DNA of 64,000 nucleotides, from contig NC_084802.1 of NCBI RefSeq assembly GCF_963169125.1, forward strand, positions 12,276,896 through 12,340,895, in the 5' to 3' direction. Source of the stretch: Humulus lupulus. Its lineage: Eukaryota; Streptophyta; Magnoliopsida; Rosales; Cannabaceae. The translations under genes were made by a program, and so were the position numbers. This document shows positions 47,423 through 59,637 of the stretch, one piece after another. The stretch's first letter is position 1, and every line of letters starts with the position of its first letter. Under the pieces are notes generated by a model that saw only the letters and a list, made by a program, of their open reading frames with translations, made no database searches and was not told the DNA's origin.

Positions 47423-49856
47423 TGTAATGCCCTAATTACTCCAAGACCGTTACTGTGGACTTTAAACAGTGCTTAACTCACTAAACGAGTCATTTGGTTA
47501 TAAACGTGCATCTAGGTGTTATTAATAGGCTAAGGTGAAAAATCTCGATCAAAAGGAATGGATACATTTTATTTAAAACATAAACTTGTACATGGGCCCA
47601 TAAAAAATGTTTACAAGTTATTTACAATCCAAAATGGTCATTACAGTGTAAAAATTACAACCCGTCGACCTAAGTAGCAAAATATAGGGTTAACCCCTAG
47701 TTCCTCTGAGAAACACCTTGATCGTGGTGGTCAAGCGACCGCATATGTACACATCACCACCTAAGCTCTTCACTCAAGGCTGGGTGAGCTTTTCTTTCCC
47801 TTTACCTGCACCACATAGCACCTGTGAGCCAAGACTCAGTAAGAAAACTCATACTGCATGTATACAATATCAATTGATAATTATGATAATCATACTGGGC
47901 TTGTAGCCCAAATCAGATAATATCAATATTCTAGTAGTCATGCTGGGGCGTGTAGCCCTAATCAAATGGTATTGAGATTCTAATAATCATGTTTGGGCGT
48001 GTAGCCCTAATCAGGTAAGTGACTGATGAGTAAGTCACGAACTTAAACCAGAAGAGTGACTATGGAGTCACAAACTTGAATCAAATAAGTGACTAATGAG
48101 TGAGTCACGAACTTGGGCTCCGCACCCCTAGCCATGTGACAATGCAGTCACCTGGGCCTTTTGGCCCTGAATCTAAGTAACTAGCCTTTAGGCTAGACAA
48201 GCGCTTTGTTTTCATCGAACTTAAGGTCGGTCAAGCATTTCATGTTTATGTTGATAATGCTTATGTTGATTAAATCTAATCTTTTCGACTTGAGTTAAAC
48301 ACACTAATATCGTTCTTGACTCATAAGCCAATACCATACGACCAGTGCTCAGTACTATTGTCGAACTTGACTAATGAGTCACAGCTTCACAGTCAATACT
48401 GACACCATTGCCGATTCTGACTAATATGTCAGTACCATTCACAGATACGCAAGATTGCTAAGCATTTAATATGCAATCAATGTCCACATATATAACACTC
48501 AACATGCCTCATTAATCACCATGCATGTCATAGACTCGGTGCATTTTTCTTACCTCTAGTTCGAGCGAGAAATAATAAAAGAACGACCCTTGAGAATGAT
48601 CGATCATTTGATCCCTTAGCGGTCACCTAGTCATAACCAAGTATGGAATTCCATCAATAAAATAAATCAATAAAAGGGTTATAATCTAAAACCACACTCG
48701 CGGGACTCCCAATCCACCCAAACGAGGTAGTGGAATCATCCCCCGAGCCCCCAAACTCATCCCGAGCCCTAAAAATAGGTCTTGCTGGAAATGACCTAGC
48801 GCTAGGGCGCTGCCCAAGTCAGAGAGAGCCATGTTCTCTCCTCTGCTAGCGTTGGGGCGCCACTGACAGACCGGAAAAACTCTGGTCTTCTCCCCTGCGA
48901 TTTCTCTTGAAAACCAAGCTTCAAAATCAACCCCTAAACATCATCCAAACCTATAATTTAACCCCAAAATTTCATCCATACCTCAACCTCATCAAACCCC
49001 AAGCAAACTTTCTCAAAATCCTCCATGAATTCCCAACTATCCACTTCAAAATTATCAGTTGAAAACTAATAGACAAAACATAGCAAAACCAGAGTTTCAT
49101 GGCTAAAAACCTTACCTCAAACTTGAATTGAGTCATCTTCAATGGTTGAACTAAGGTCCTCTCCAAACCTTGATCTCCTAGCTTGATTCCTCAAATGGAG
49201 TTCCAAAAATCCAAAGAAAGAAGGAGGAGGATGATGATCGTAAGAGAGAAAGAGAGTCTCTATTTTCAGCTGCCTAAAGCTTCTACAACCAGCCTAATTT
49301 GAATATATCCCAAGGTCAAATGACCAAAATGCCCTTGGGTCATTAAATTCCCTCTTAAGGCTAACAAGGGTAAAACCGTCATTTCTCCTCTAATCCCGTT
49401 AATCATAATTAACGTCATCCAATTCACGTTATTCTCAATATTCTCAAATGCTAATAAATCATATACCATTACCCTTTAATTCCCGGTAATGTATTAATCA
49501 TCAAATTACCCCGAGACTCACCCCGAGCTCCGAAATTAACCTCATTATGACCAAACTGCTAACTTGTATTCAAAGATCGTCTCATGCCGAATAGCTCGAA
49601 CAAATCCACATTATAATGTGGCCTCATCAATAATCACCAACATGCATGAAAATATACAAATATGTCAACAATGACCCAAATTACCAAAATACCCCTATAA
49701 TCAAAAGTGGACCCACATGCATGCATTTATCATCATATAATAATATAATTCACATAAACATGCATATACTCATTTAATGGCATAATAAATTAATTATGGC
49801 CCTCCCGGCCTACTAATTTGACAATTAAATCTCATTAGGGATTTTGGGGCATTACA
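47423..49856 (-). repeat. 5' LTR of the Tekay-like element
   Basis: The 2434-bp stretch has ends TGTAATGCCC at 47423 and GGGCATTACA at 49856. It is homologous to the solo LTR at 59638: both begin TGTAATGCCCCAAA in sense orientation and share the following several hundred bases, including TTCGAGCTATTCG. Short tandem duplications (GTAGCCCTAATCA, GTGAGTCACGAACTTG) occupy 47895-48110. The partner LTR is missing. Confidence 0.85.
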
Positions 49857-50838
49857 AAAATCATCTTCAATAATGAGAGAACCGATGAACTCACACCAAA
49901 ATATGAAGAAACAATTACTCAATGTAATATTGAACTACATTAATATTTAGCAATAAAAGATCATGTGCTTCATCTCGCTCAAGTGAATTGATTGTACATA
50001 CTACACATTTTTCACCTCGGTTACCATCATTATTATTTATATTAATTTAAATGCTTGATACACCAAAAATTTATTTAGAACAAAACTCAATGGTTTCTTC
50101 TAAAATATAGCATTCAACACTGCATCTTTCTTACCGACTTCTATTTCTAACATATCTTTTAAGAATCTTCATGTACATCTAAAAAAACTCATCCAGCTTA
50201 AGTAAATTGATCTACACAAAATTACATTTCTTACTAGATAAATTGTAAGATACACTATTATGTCAAAAAAATGCCCCAACAAACACAATATTATAACAAT
50301 TTTTATTGCATGTTGTCCAACCTTGCCACATCAACTACCTTGCAATATAATGATTTGAAAAACAAATACAATTTTGTAATGATATATTGAATTTTTTTTG
50401 GGAAACACAAAACATATAGTCATTAGTAGTGTTTATGTCAAAATCTTCAACATGAATATTCTGCACTTGCGGACCTTAGATCACTGCATATAGTCATTAG
50501 TAGTGTTTATGCTGATCATTTTAGAATTACGCATTCCATTGACTTAATCAATGGCATGAATGCGTTCTTCCATGGAATGGAATGAGTAGGAAAAAACATT
50601 AGGAGTGTACGTACCTCCAAAAGATACTTCATTGCTTAAGTCAGCACAATGTTTCTCCCATCGGTCCTCAATCCTTACAAACTTTAACTGAATTAAAGCT
50701 GGATGACCCCCAATGTTGTCCCCCCGTCATCTATTTATAGAAAAATAATGAAGGGTAAGGTTAAGAGCACTTATCCTTATCGTCCACGTGTCAGACTTAA
50801 CTCACCCTTTGTTCTTTTTCCTTTTCATTTCACATGCG
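49857..50838 (-). promoter_or_regulatory. Intergenic DNA with a minus-strand promoter and splice donor
   Basis: On the minus strand CTATAAATAGATG (about 50740-50728) is a good TATA box. Downstream an ATG (about 50640) is followed within 20 bases by GGAG|GTACGTAC (about 50621), a strong donor. No following coding exon was recognised. A TATA with CCACGTGTCAG nearby and a short leader is also typical of plant LTRs, so this may be part of an unrecognised LTR that includes the minisatellite. Confidence 0.35.
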
Positions 50839-51268
50839 GAGCTCAGCTAACTATTCAATATGTTGAGCGCTGAGCTCAGCTACCTATTCAATCAATTGAT
50901 CGTTGAGCTCGGCTAACTATTCAATCTGTCGAGCACTGAACACAGCTAATTATTCAATCAATTGAGCGCTGAGCTGAGCTAACTATTCAATATGTTGAGC
51001 GCTGAGCTCAGCTAACTATTCAATCAATTGAGTGTTGAGCTAAGCTGACTATTCAATCTGTTGAGTGCTGAGCTCAGCTAACTATCCAATTTGTTGAGTG
51101 TTAAGCTCAACTAACTATTCAATCAACTGAGCACTGAGCCCAGCTAGCTATTCAACTTGTTGAGCGCTGAGCTCAGCTAACTATTCAATATGTTGAGCGT
51201 TGAGCCCAGCTATCTTATTCAATCTGATGAGCGTTGAGTTCAACTATCTGTTCAATCAATAAGATGCC
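50839..51268. repeat. 33-bp minisatellite, about 13 units
   Basis: Units follow the pattern GAGCTCAGCTAACTATTCAA, then a 5-6-base variable part, then TTGAGCGCT. The period is 33 bases in all units but one (34). The variable part occurs in several types (TATG, TCAA, TCTG, TTTG); TCAA types tend to fall at every second unit, suggesting a 66-bp higher order. All six frames contain stops, so it is not protein-coding. Confidence 0.85.
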
Positions 51269-51678
51269 GAGCTCGCAACATTTTTCCTTGTGTCCACCTA
51301 TAAAATCACGCCACATCAATTATGGTTAAATTATCCTCATACAACTAGTATATGTTGGATTGGAATATGACAATTATAAGATTTCATACCAACTAGATTA
51401 TAAAATATAATATGTAATTAAAGCAAAAATAGTTGAATAATGAAACAAATAAATTTGATCAAAACTGTGTTATCGATGTTTTTATATTTGATTTGTTAGA
51501 TACATGATAATATTTTTGTATTAACTAAATGAGAAAAATGTACTGAAGTAAACAATAAAGTATTAATAGAGTAGTATATCTTAAAAAACATTAATAATAA
51601 AAAGCATATTCTTAAATATTGAGTTTTATAAAGCAGATATTGTTTAATTTCCTCTTATAAACATAAAAGTTGAAATGA

Positions 51679-52036
51679 TTTATACATTTTTGGACCCTGT
51701 GTTTTGTCTCATTACCTGTTTGGACCTTGTGTTTTGACAAATTATTTTTTGGACCCTATATTTTGTAAAATGGTTAAAATAGAACCCTAAACCTGATTGT
51801 GGTCGATGATTTCTCAACTAAAATCACAAATAATTTACTAAACTAACAATTCAGAACAAAAATAAAATCATTCTGCTTAAAAACTGTGTTGTTATATTCA
51901 ATTTTTTCTTTATCAAAATTAAGTTTATGGTTTTATTTTAACAATTTTACAAAACATAAAGTTTAAAAAATAATTTGTTAAAACACAAAGTCTAAACAAA
52001 TAATAAAACAAAATACAGTATCCAAAAAAATATAAA
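51679..52036. mobile_element. Foldback MITE with GGACCCT arms
   Basis: The left arm reads TTTATACATTTTTGGACCCT, and the right arm on the other strand TTTATATTTTTTTGGATACT. The arms stay similar for about 115 bp (TTTTGACAAATTATTTTTTG against TTTTAACAAATTATTTTTTA). It is non-coding. Confidence 0.7.
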
Positions 52037-54122
52037 CTCATGTTCAAAAGCTATACCATGCTAGGTGTTCTAATTAGTTTGAATTCTTGCACAGTGACAT
52101 ATAAATCCAATAATTATGCATGTAATAATTAAGGAATCCAAACTTGAAAACATGTCAATCGTCAATCTTACACCACAAAATATATACATATATATATATA
52201 TTCTAATACATACATTTATATATTTCTATAATTGTAAGATATTGTTTGCAATATTAGTCTTTTCCCATTTATTGGTGGAATTCAAATTTGAGATTTTATG
52301 GTTAAGAAGAAGAGATGACAAACTAGATAGATAGGGAAACGTACGAATCAAATCTTTAGTCAATTTCAAATAAGTTTTATCAATCATTATAAGAATGAAT
52401 ATATGAACCCTATTTAAACCGCCCCACTAGATTTGTGGGATCACATCTTTTACTCTTTTTTTTCTTTTATATGTATATACTCAACTCAACAAATCATTCC
52501 AAGAACAATAAATAGGTTAGATAATGCAAATCAAGCTTGAAATAATCCCATTTATTACTCTTCAAAGCACGGCATATTACACTCAAAAATGACCCCAATA
52601 AAACTCGTTTCAAATTCACTAAATCCAACCCGTTTTCAAGTTCAAATCATTTCATTATTAGTTATAAGAAGAGAGCCATAATTTTCAAATTAACAACATA
52701 ATTTCCATGTATTGCGATCACTCCAAATCATCATGAAAATATTCTATAAATATATATAAACACGTGGAGATATATGAATAAATTAAAAAAGAAAAAAAGA
52801 AGAAATAAATTACTTCACATGCGTGGTTGATTAAGGCTCCACACCTATTATGATGACTGTGAATGATGCGTGTGTGACTGTGTGAGTGGTACACCACACC
52901 TCCAAAAGTCACAATCTTTATTTAATTTAATGATTTTTTTATATATATATTTGAATTATTTATTCCATTTTGGCATCATTTAAAACGTGATAAAACTATA
53001 AAAAAATCGGCTAATTAATTAAATGTCCTCAGAATCTCACTTTACGTCATCAAAACATCTTATGAAAATCTTTCAAAACTCACATTTGGCTTAATAATAG
53101 TTTAACTAGAACTCTGTTTTGTCGGCCGATTTTGTTTTTTTGTTTTTGGCATGAAATTAACTTTTTAATTTTAATTTAAATGAGCTAAAGATGATTACAA
53201 AGGGGTCATCTTATGTGGGTCCTAAGCACACGTGGAGGTGAATGGACATACCAAGCTTTTAAAAGCAAATTTCTTTTTGTTTCTATTATAAATTACAAAT
53301 ATTTAAGTTGATATTGATGAAATTATGATCTTTTTGGATAAGTTCCATAAACTTTTTCAGGTTATTTCTTTGAAAGTTTCATCGATTAATTAGATCTCTT
53401 TCGGATATTTTTAATTAAATTATTATAAAGTTAAGCACGAGTCATACTAGAAGAAAAAATAAATTGAGGATGCCGGAAATGCTGGAAGGAAAGAGAACCA
53501 CAATTTTTCTTTTTTTGCAAATTATCATTGTTGGAATATTGATATATAAAATGCATGATTCATTAATGAAATGATTGGTTTAATTTCGTTTGTAATTATC
53601 TCAAAAATACTATTAGAGAGTCCACTAAGTTATAGTTATATACTCTTTTGTATTATATATAGAATTATGGGAGGAAGAAAAAAAAACTCAATTTAGTGTG
53701 TTTTTATTTTATTTATTTATTTATATATAGTTTTTGTGTCATATTTGAGTCGTTATTTTAAAAAATATAGATATTATTTAGAGACAATAATTTAGTTATA
53801 ATATCAATTTTTTGTGACTAAAATAATAACATTTAGTTATTAGTTGACGCTCATTAATATAATTTTAGTCAAAATTTATTATAAATAATGATAAAATTTA
53901 TTACGACTATTTGCATCAAATTATAACTCTTGCTACTAACTTTTTAGATATGGACTTTTTTAGTGATGATATTAGTACTATAATTATATTTTTTTAGTTT
54001 TATAAAAAAAAAAAGAGTAAGGTGTATTTTATAGTGTGTGTAGCAATACTCTTAATATTACCTTGGTCTAACTAGTTTTCATATTGTATTCCAATGAATT
54101 TTTTTTTCACATATTATATTTT
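52037..54122. other. AT-rich intergenic DNA
   Basis: No gene was recognised. TA runs occur near 52185-52200 and 52940. The short open frames lack any domain signal. Confidence 0.4.
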
Positions 54123-54299
54123 GAATAAATAGTATTTCTAGCCTTATTATGACCAATTCAAAAATTGCCACTCAAATAATTCGTTACATTAAAAATTATT
54201 CATAAACTATTCACGTTATTTAAAAGTAAAACTTATATTAGTTTTAAAAATATTAATTAATTAACACTAATACTAAATTTTATTTAATCTTTATATAAA

Positions 54300-54607
54300 T
54301 CAGATAAAGAAATTATATAACAAATTCAAACTCTTCATCTTCAAAACCCAGAAAATCAAACAAATTCTTTATCATCTTCAAAACGCAAATCATAAATCTC
54401 TGAAACAGTAACACTTTCATAAATCCCCAAAAGATCAAACCCAATTCTGCAGCCATCCCCATCGTTCACTCGTCGAAACCTCACAGCGAAGCTATCTTCT
54501 CGGCCAAATCTAAGGAAACCAGTTATCCCCAACGCAAGACCCATGAATCTCATCTCTCACACAAACTCACGAACCTCATCTTCCACAAACCCCTCGCCCA
54601 AGACCCA
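54300..54607. pseudogene. Gene-like fragment in the Mutator-like element, left part
   Basis: The sequence here has higher GC and codon-like structure compared with the flanks and, together with 62284-62480, forms the element's interior. The right part is open for about 65 codons with DLEIDRRHHLNPYPSDPTPT and a Lys/Glu-rich end before TGA near 62482. I recognise no known protein. Capture of a host gene is an inference from composition and position. Confidence 0.4.
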
Positions 54608-55048
54608 TGTTAGGATTATTAGCATATTTTTGTTTTGGCTTTTTCCCTGTATTATCCTTTATTTCTGTTTTGTTATTTATTTGTTATTTAGTAACTTAGT
54701 TAGGTGGTTTTTCTCTCTTGTATCTTAGTTAGGCTATATATAGGTGTTAGTTCTAAGTTTGTGGATCATCGTTTTTACTTTGATTAATAAAAAGTTTTCT
54801 CTCCGTAAAATGGTATCAGTGCCGAAAACTTAAGAGTTTCCTGCGATCCTCTTCTTCGTTGACCGTTAGATCTCCTTCCTACCCAGCCGTATTGTCTTCT
54901 TCGGTGACGTAGTGTTTCTTGGTTCTGCTTTCTCTCTCATTTTGTTTCATCTTCTCATTCATCGACATTTTTCTCCTTCCTCTTCGTTGTTTTTCTGCAT
55001 TTTTTTTTCTCTTTTTCTCCTGCTCTGTTCTTTTTCAGACCTTCGATC

Positions 55049-56071
55049 ATGGCAAATGATGACCATACTCCACCTTCCAATTCCCCTTTTGATGCACACG
55101 ATTCATTTGCTAATGATGACTCTCAGATTCCACATACGCAGACTCATCCAAACCCACAAACATTTCATCCAAGAACCCCTCTTGAAGACCCATCCGATCC
55201 TTATTATCTTCACCATGGTGACAACCCCGGCAATGTTTTGGTTTCTCAGTTACTCACCAGCTAGGACAACTATGCTTCGTGGAGCAGAGCAATGAAGCTC
55301 TCACTTTCTATCAAAAACAAGATTGGATTTCTTGATGGTTCAATTCCTAAACCCTCAATTTCTGATTTGTCTTTATATAATGCTTGGATTCATAACAATA
55401 ACATAGTCATTTCTTGGATACTTAACTCGATTTCCAAAGACATTTCAGCAAGTATTTTATATGACGAGTCCACCTCTGAGATTTGGAAAGATCTTAGAGT
55501 CAGATTTCAACGTAGGAATGGCCCCCATATATTCAATCTAAGGAAGGATCTTATGAACTTGAAGCAGGATATGCAGACAGTTAGTATATACTATACTAAG
55601 CTGAAGACGATTTGGGAAGAACTCTCAAATTACCGACCGAGATGTACATGTAACAATTGTACATGCGGAGGAGTCAAGAAATTACAAGAGCACTATCACA
55701 TGGAATATATCATGTCTTTTCTCATGGGGCTCAAAGATTCCTACTCTCAAGTTCGAGGTAACATTCTCCTCATGGATCCTCTCCTTGAACTAAATCGTGT
55801 TTTCCTTTTAGTTACACAGGAAGAAAACCAACGTGGACCCATTGCTTCTGATCTCAATCCTTCCATGGCATTTGCCCTTCAAAATGACAAATCCTCATCT
55901 CACCGATCTGATTCTGCTGCATCCAACCACTGTCCTCCAAGAAAGAACCGCTCCTTTTGCACCCACTGTAATGTCCTTGGACATACTATTGAGAAGTGCT
56001 ACAAGTTACATGGTTACCCACCTGGGTATAACAAGTCAAAGACACCCAAAGAAGCTGCTGCAAACCAATGA
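55049..56071 (+). pseudogene. Copia gag
   Basis: The ATG at 55049 is followed by an Asp/Pro/His-rich N terminus and the LTS/NYASWSRAMKLSLSIKNK gag entry motif, interrupted by a TAG at 55262-55264. The core has DISASILYDESTSEIW, CTCNNCTCGG, and a CCHC zinc knuckle (CTHCNVLGHTIEKC) before KLHGYPPGY. It ends in TGA at 56069; the protease lies in a different frame. Gag forms the particle. Confidence 0.85.
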
Positions 56072-56661
56072 GGACCGATGAGGACACCTTCAACACCTCT
56101 ACTGATCAATCTACTCTTCTTCCTCAACTTACATCATCACAATATCAGCAACTTTTGAATCTTTTAGCCACTCAAACTTCTGGTATGACTTCTTCAGAAC
56201 GTGAATCTTCACAAGGTAATGGAGGTATTGTTCTATCCACTAATTCTATCCTACCTTTTCATGATTCTTGGATTCTAGATTCAGGAGCAACACGACATAT
56301 TTGTTCCAATGTACAAAAATTTCAATTTCTCTGTCCTATACCACCAACTAGGCTGATTCTTCCTAATAATGAAACTTTATTAGTTCACTACAGTGGCTCT
56401 ATTACCCTTTCTACTGATCTTGTTCTCATTGATGTTCTTTATGTTCCTTCTTTTAAGTATAACATCATATCAGTAAGATTTTTGACAACACTTAAATCAT
56501 TTTCCATTTCTTTCAAAACTGACTGTTTTTACATCCAGGACATGCTCACCAAGAAGATGATTGGCACGAGTAAAACCAACAATGGACTCTACCTCTTGGA
56601 TCCTATCACTTCTACGCATAGAGTTTTTTACTTTCAGCATCCACTTGGCACTCAAGATTAG
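56072..56661 (+). pseudogene. Copia protease
   Basis: The aspartic active site is WILDSGATRHIC, followed by LPNNETLLVHYSGSI and LYVPSFKYNIISV, as in copia proteases. It is shifted one frame from gag and one frame from integrase (the junction near 56645, just before the HSRLGHLSHKR motif). It would cleave the polyprotein. Confidence 0.8.
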
Positions 56662-57629
56662 GACACTTATCTCATAAACGATTGAATATGCTCAGTTCTA
56701 CTTTACATTGTAACATTTCTTCTTTACACAAACAATCTCCTTGTTATATCTGTCCAAAGGCCAAACAAAAGAAATTGCCATTTCCTAATAATAATCATTT
56801 TTTTGCTCATATATTTGATCTTGTTCATTGTGACATTTTGGGTCCTTCTCATTCAAATCATAAATTTTTTCTTACTCTAGTAGATGATTGTTCTAGATTT
56901 ACTTGGCTCTATTTACTTAAACAAAAATCTGATGCTTTAGTTATTATACCTCAGTTTCTTGCTTTTGTTCAAACTCAATTTAACTGTGTTCTTAAAAGTT
57001 TTAGATCTGATAATGCTCTTGAACTTGCATTTACTAGATTATTTTTAGAAAAGGGTATTATACATCAGTACACTTGTGTGGATACCCCTGAACAAAATGC
57101 TATAGCTGAAAGAAAGCACCAACATTTGCTAAATGTTGCTCGCTCCCTTTATTTTCAAGCTAATTTACCAATCAAATTTTGGACAGATTGTGTTATTACT
57201 GCTGCTTATATCATTAATAGGATTCCTACTCCTATTTTGCACAATAAAACACCTTTTGAACTTTTGTATCACAAACAACCTGATTATACTCATATGAGGA
57301 CTTTTGGCTGCTTAGTTTTTTCTTCTACACTTCCTGCTCATAGAACTAAGTTCGAATTAAGGGCTAGAACCTGTGTTTTTATGGGATATCCACATGGTGT
57401 TAAAGGATATCGATTATATGATTTAAACAAACATAAGTTTCTTATTTCTAGAAATGTCATATTCCATGAACATATTTTCCCATTTCAAAAACTCAACTCT
57501 CCACATCCCATTAAGGATCATTTTACCAACATTGTTCTACCTTTTTCTGAGATCTCTAACACTCCTATAGCAGATTTTATTTATGACAGCAATGATACTC
57601 CTAGTAACCCTTTTACTGCAGCATACTAA
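56645..57629 (+). pseudogene. Copia integrase
   Basis: The zinc-binding region (HSRLGHLSH ... CYICPKAKQ) is followed by the core with DLVHCDILGPS, LTLVDDCSRFTWLYLL, FRSDNALEL and TPEQNAIAERKHQHLLNVAR, which hold the D, D and E residues. The C-terminal GKKI-like region reads FELRARTCVFMGYPHGVKGY. The frame ends at TAA 57627 and continues in another frame. Catalytic residues look intact. Confidence 0.85.
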
Positions 57630-58998
57630 TCACAACAATACTTCTCCTCTTCAACAAAATGACAGCTCCAGTATAGCATTTGATTCCACTACTGTTCCTC
57701 CTGTTCCAACACCAGATCCTCCTGTTGCAGCACCAAATCAGTCTCAAGTCATGCTTAGGCGTTCCAGCAGGGTTTTAAATCCTCCTCCTTATCTTCGTGA
57801 CTTTGAATGTCACTTCATTCTCCAAGATAACTCTTATACTGCTTATCCTATTCATAATTTCATGAATTTTTCTAAATTATCTCATTCTCACAAAGCCTTT
57901 ATTTGTGCTGTTTCAGCTCATCATGAACCACAGACCTATAAATAGGTCATTTTGCATGATTCTTGGATTCAAGCTATGGATGTTGAACTCCAAGCTCTAC
58001 AAAACAACCACACTTGGTCTATTGTACCTCTTCCTCCTCACAAGAAACCAATAGGATGTCGTATATACAAGCTCAAATTCCACAGTGATGGTTCTATTGA
58101 GCGCCACAAAGCTCGTTTGGTGGCTCAAGGTTTTTCCCAACAAGAGGGATTAGACTTCTTTGACACTTTTTCACCAGTGGCAAAGATGGTCACTCTAAAA
58201 TTACTCCTTGCCATTTCTACCATCAAACAATGGCATACACTACAACTTGACATCAATAATGCCTTCCTCAATGGTGACTTAAATGAGGAGGTGTACATGT
58301 CTATCCCTAAAGGTCTTACTATCTCTAATTCTACTTGTGCAGGTCCTCCACTGGTTTGCAAACTACACAAATCAATCTATGGACTTCGGCAATGCTCGAG
58401 ACAATGGTACAAGAAGCTTTCTGATGCATTGCTGGATGATGGATTCAAACAATCTCAGGCTGATTATACATTATTCACAAGAAGATCAGACAAAAACTTC
58501 ATTGCTCTCCTGGTCTATGTTGATGACATAGTCATCACAAGACCCAATCTCCATACATTACACACTCTCCAAGACTCCCTACATCAGCAGTTCAAACTCA
58601 AAGCACTTGGACCACTAAAGTACTTTCTTGGCTTTGAAATTGCTCGCTCCAAAGCTGGCTTATTCTTTTCTCAGGGACAACACACTCTTCAGTTGCTTGA
58701 AGATTCTGGATATCTTGGAAGCAAACCTACCAGAACTCCCATGGATCCAAGACTTAAACTCACTCCTGATCAAGGGGAACCTCTCACAAACCCTTCTCAA
58801 TACAGAAAGCTCATTGGACGTCTACTCTATCTCACTCTATCAAGACCTGACATTACATACTCGGTTCACACACTTAGTCAATTTATGTCAGCTCCTCGGA
58901 CTACACATTTACAAGTTGTCCATCATCTACTTCGCTATCTCAAAGGACATCCAGGCCAAGGCTTACTATACTCACCTAATTCCTCTCTTCATCTCTGA
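57583..58998 (+). pseudogene. Copia reverse transcriptase
   Basis: A linker (RRSSRVLNPPPYL) is followed by a TAG at 57943. The polymerase domain begins DSWIQAMDVELQALQNNHTW and includes KARLVAQGFSQQEGLDFFDT, LDINNAFLNGDLNEEVYM, SIYGLRQCSRQWYKKL and the catalytic LLVYVDDIVIT. The residue after IVIT is Arg where relatives have Gly. A TGA at 58996 interrupts before RNase H. Confidence 0.88.
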
Positions 58999-59472
58999 GG
59001 TTTTTCATATTCAGATTGGGCATCATGCTCACTCACTAGACGCTCTACTACATGATTATGCATCTTTTTAGGTGACTGTCTAGTCTCATGGCGCACGAAG
59101 AAACAACCTACCATCTCCAAGAGTTCTGCAGAGGTAGAATACAGAGCACTTGATGCCACTGCAAGTGAAATAACATGGCTCCAATATCTTCTCAAAGATC
59201 TACATATTCTCTCCTCTACACCAGCTTTTATCTACTGTGATAACCAATCTTCTATTCACATCGCCAATAACCCAACATTTCATGAGAGAACCAAGCATAT
59301 TGAGCTTGATTGTCACTTCATTGGAGACAAAATAAAAAATTGCTCCATTAGACTTATACCTGTCACCAGCAGCTTACAACTTGCAAATGCTTTCACAAAG
59401 GCACTCCCTTCAACAACTCTAAACTCACATATTTGCAAAATGATTGTACATGACATTTACAGTCCATCTTGA
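58999..59472 (+). pseudogene. Copia RNase H
   Basis: The same frame as reverse transcriptase continues after the TGA: YSDWASC, LVSWRTKKQPTISKSSAEVE, YRALDATASEITWLQYLL, IYCDNQSSIHIANNPTFHER and TKHIELDCHFI, the standard copia RNase H series with its D, E and D. It ends in TGA at 59470-59472, directly at the polypurine tract. Confidence 0.85.
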
Positions 59473-59637
59473 AGGGGGGGTCTTAGGATTATTAGGATAT
59501 TTCTGTTTTGGCTTTTTTCCTGTATTATCCTTTATTTCTGTTTTGTTATTCAGTTACTTAGTTAGGTGGTTTTTCTCTCTTGTATCTTAGTTAGGCTAGA
59601 TATAGGTGTTAGTTCTAAGTTTGTGGATCATCGTTTT

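Noticed and set aside
50839..51268. CRISPR-like array
   Set aside because: Units are contiguous tandem repeats without spacers, in a plant-type genome.
54543..54728. Short open frame starting ATG at 54543
   Set aside because: It runs from the Mutator-like interior into the copia LTR, so it is an insertion chimera.
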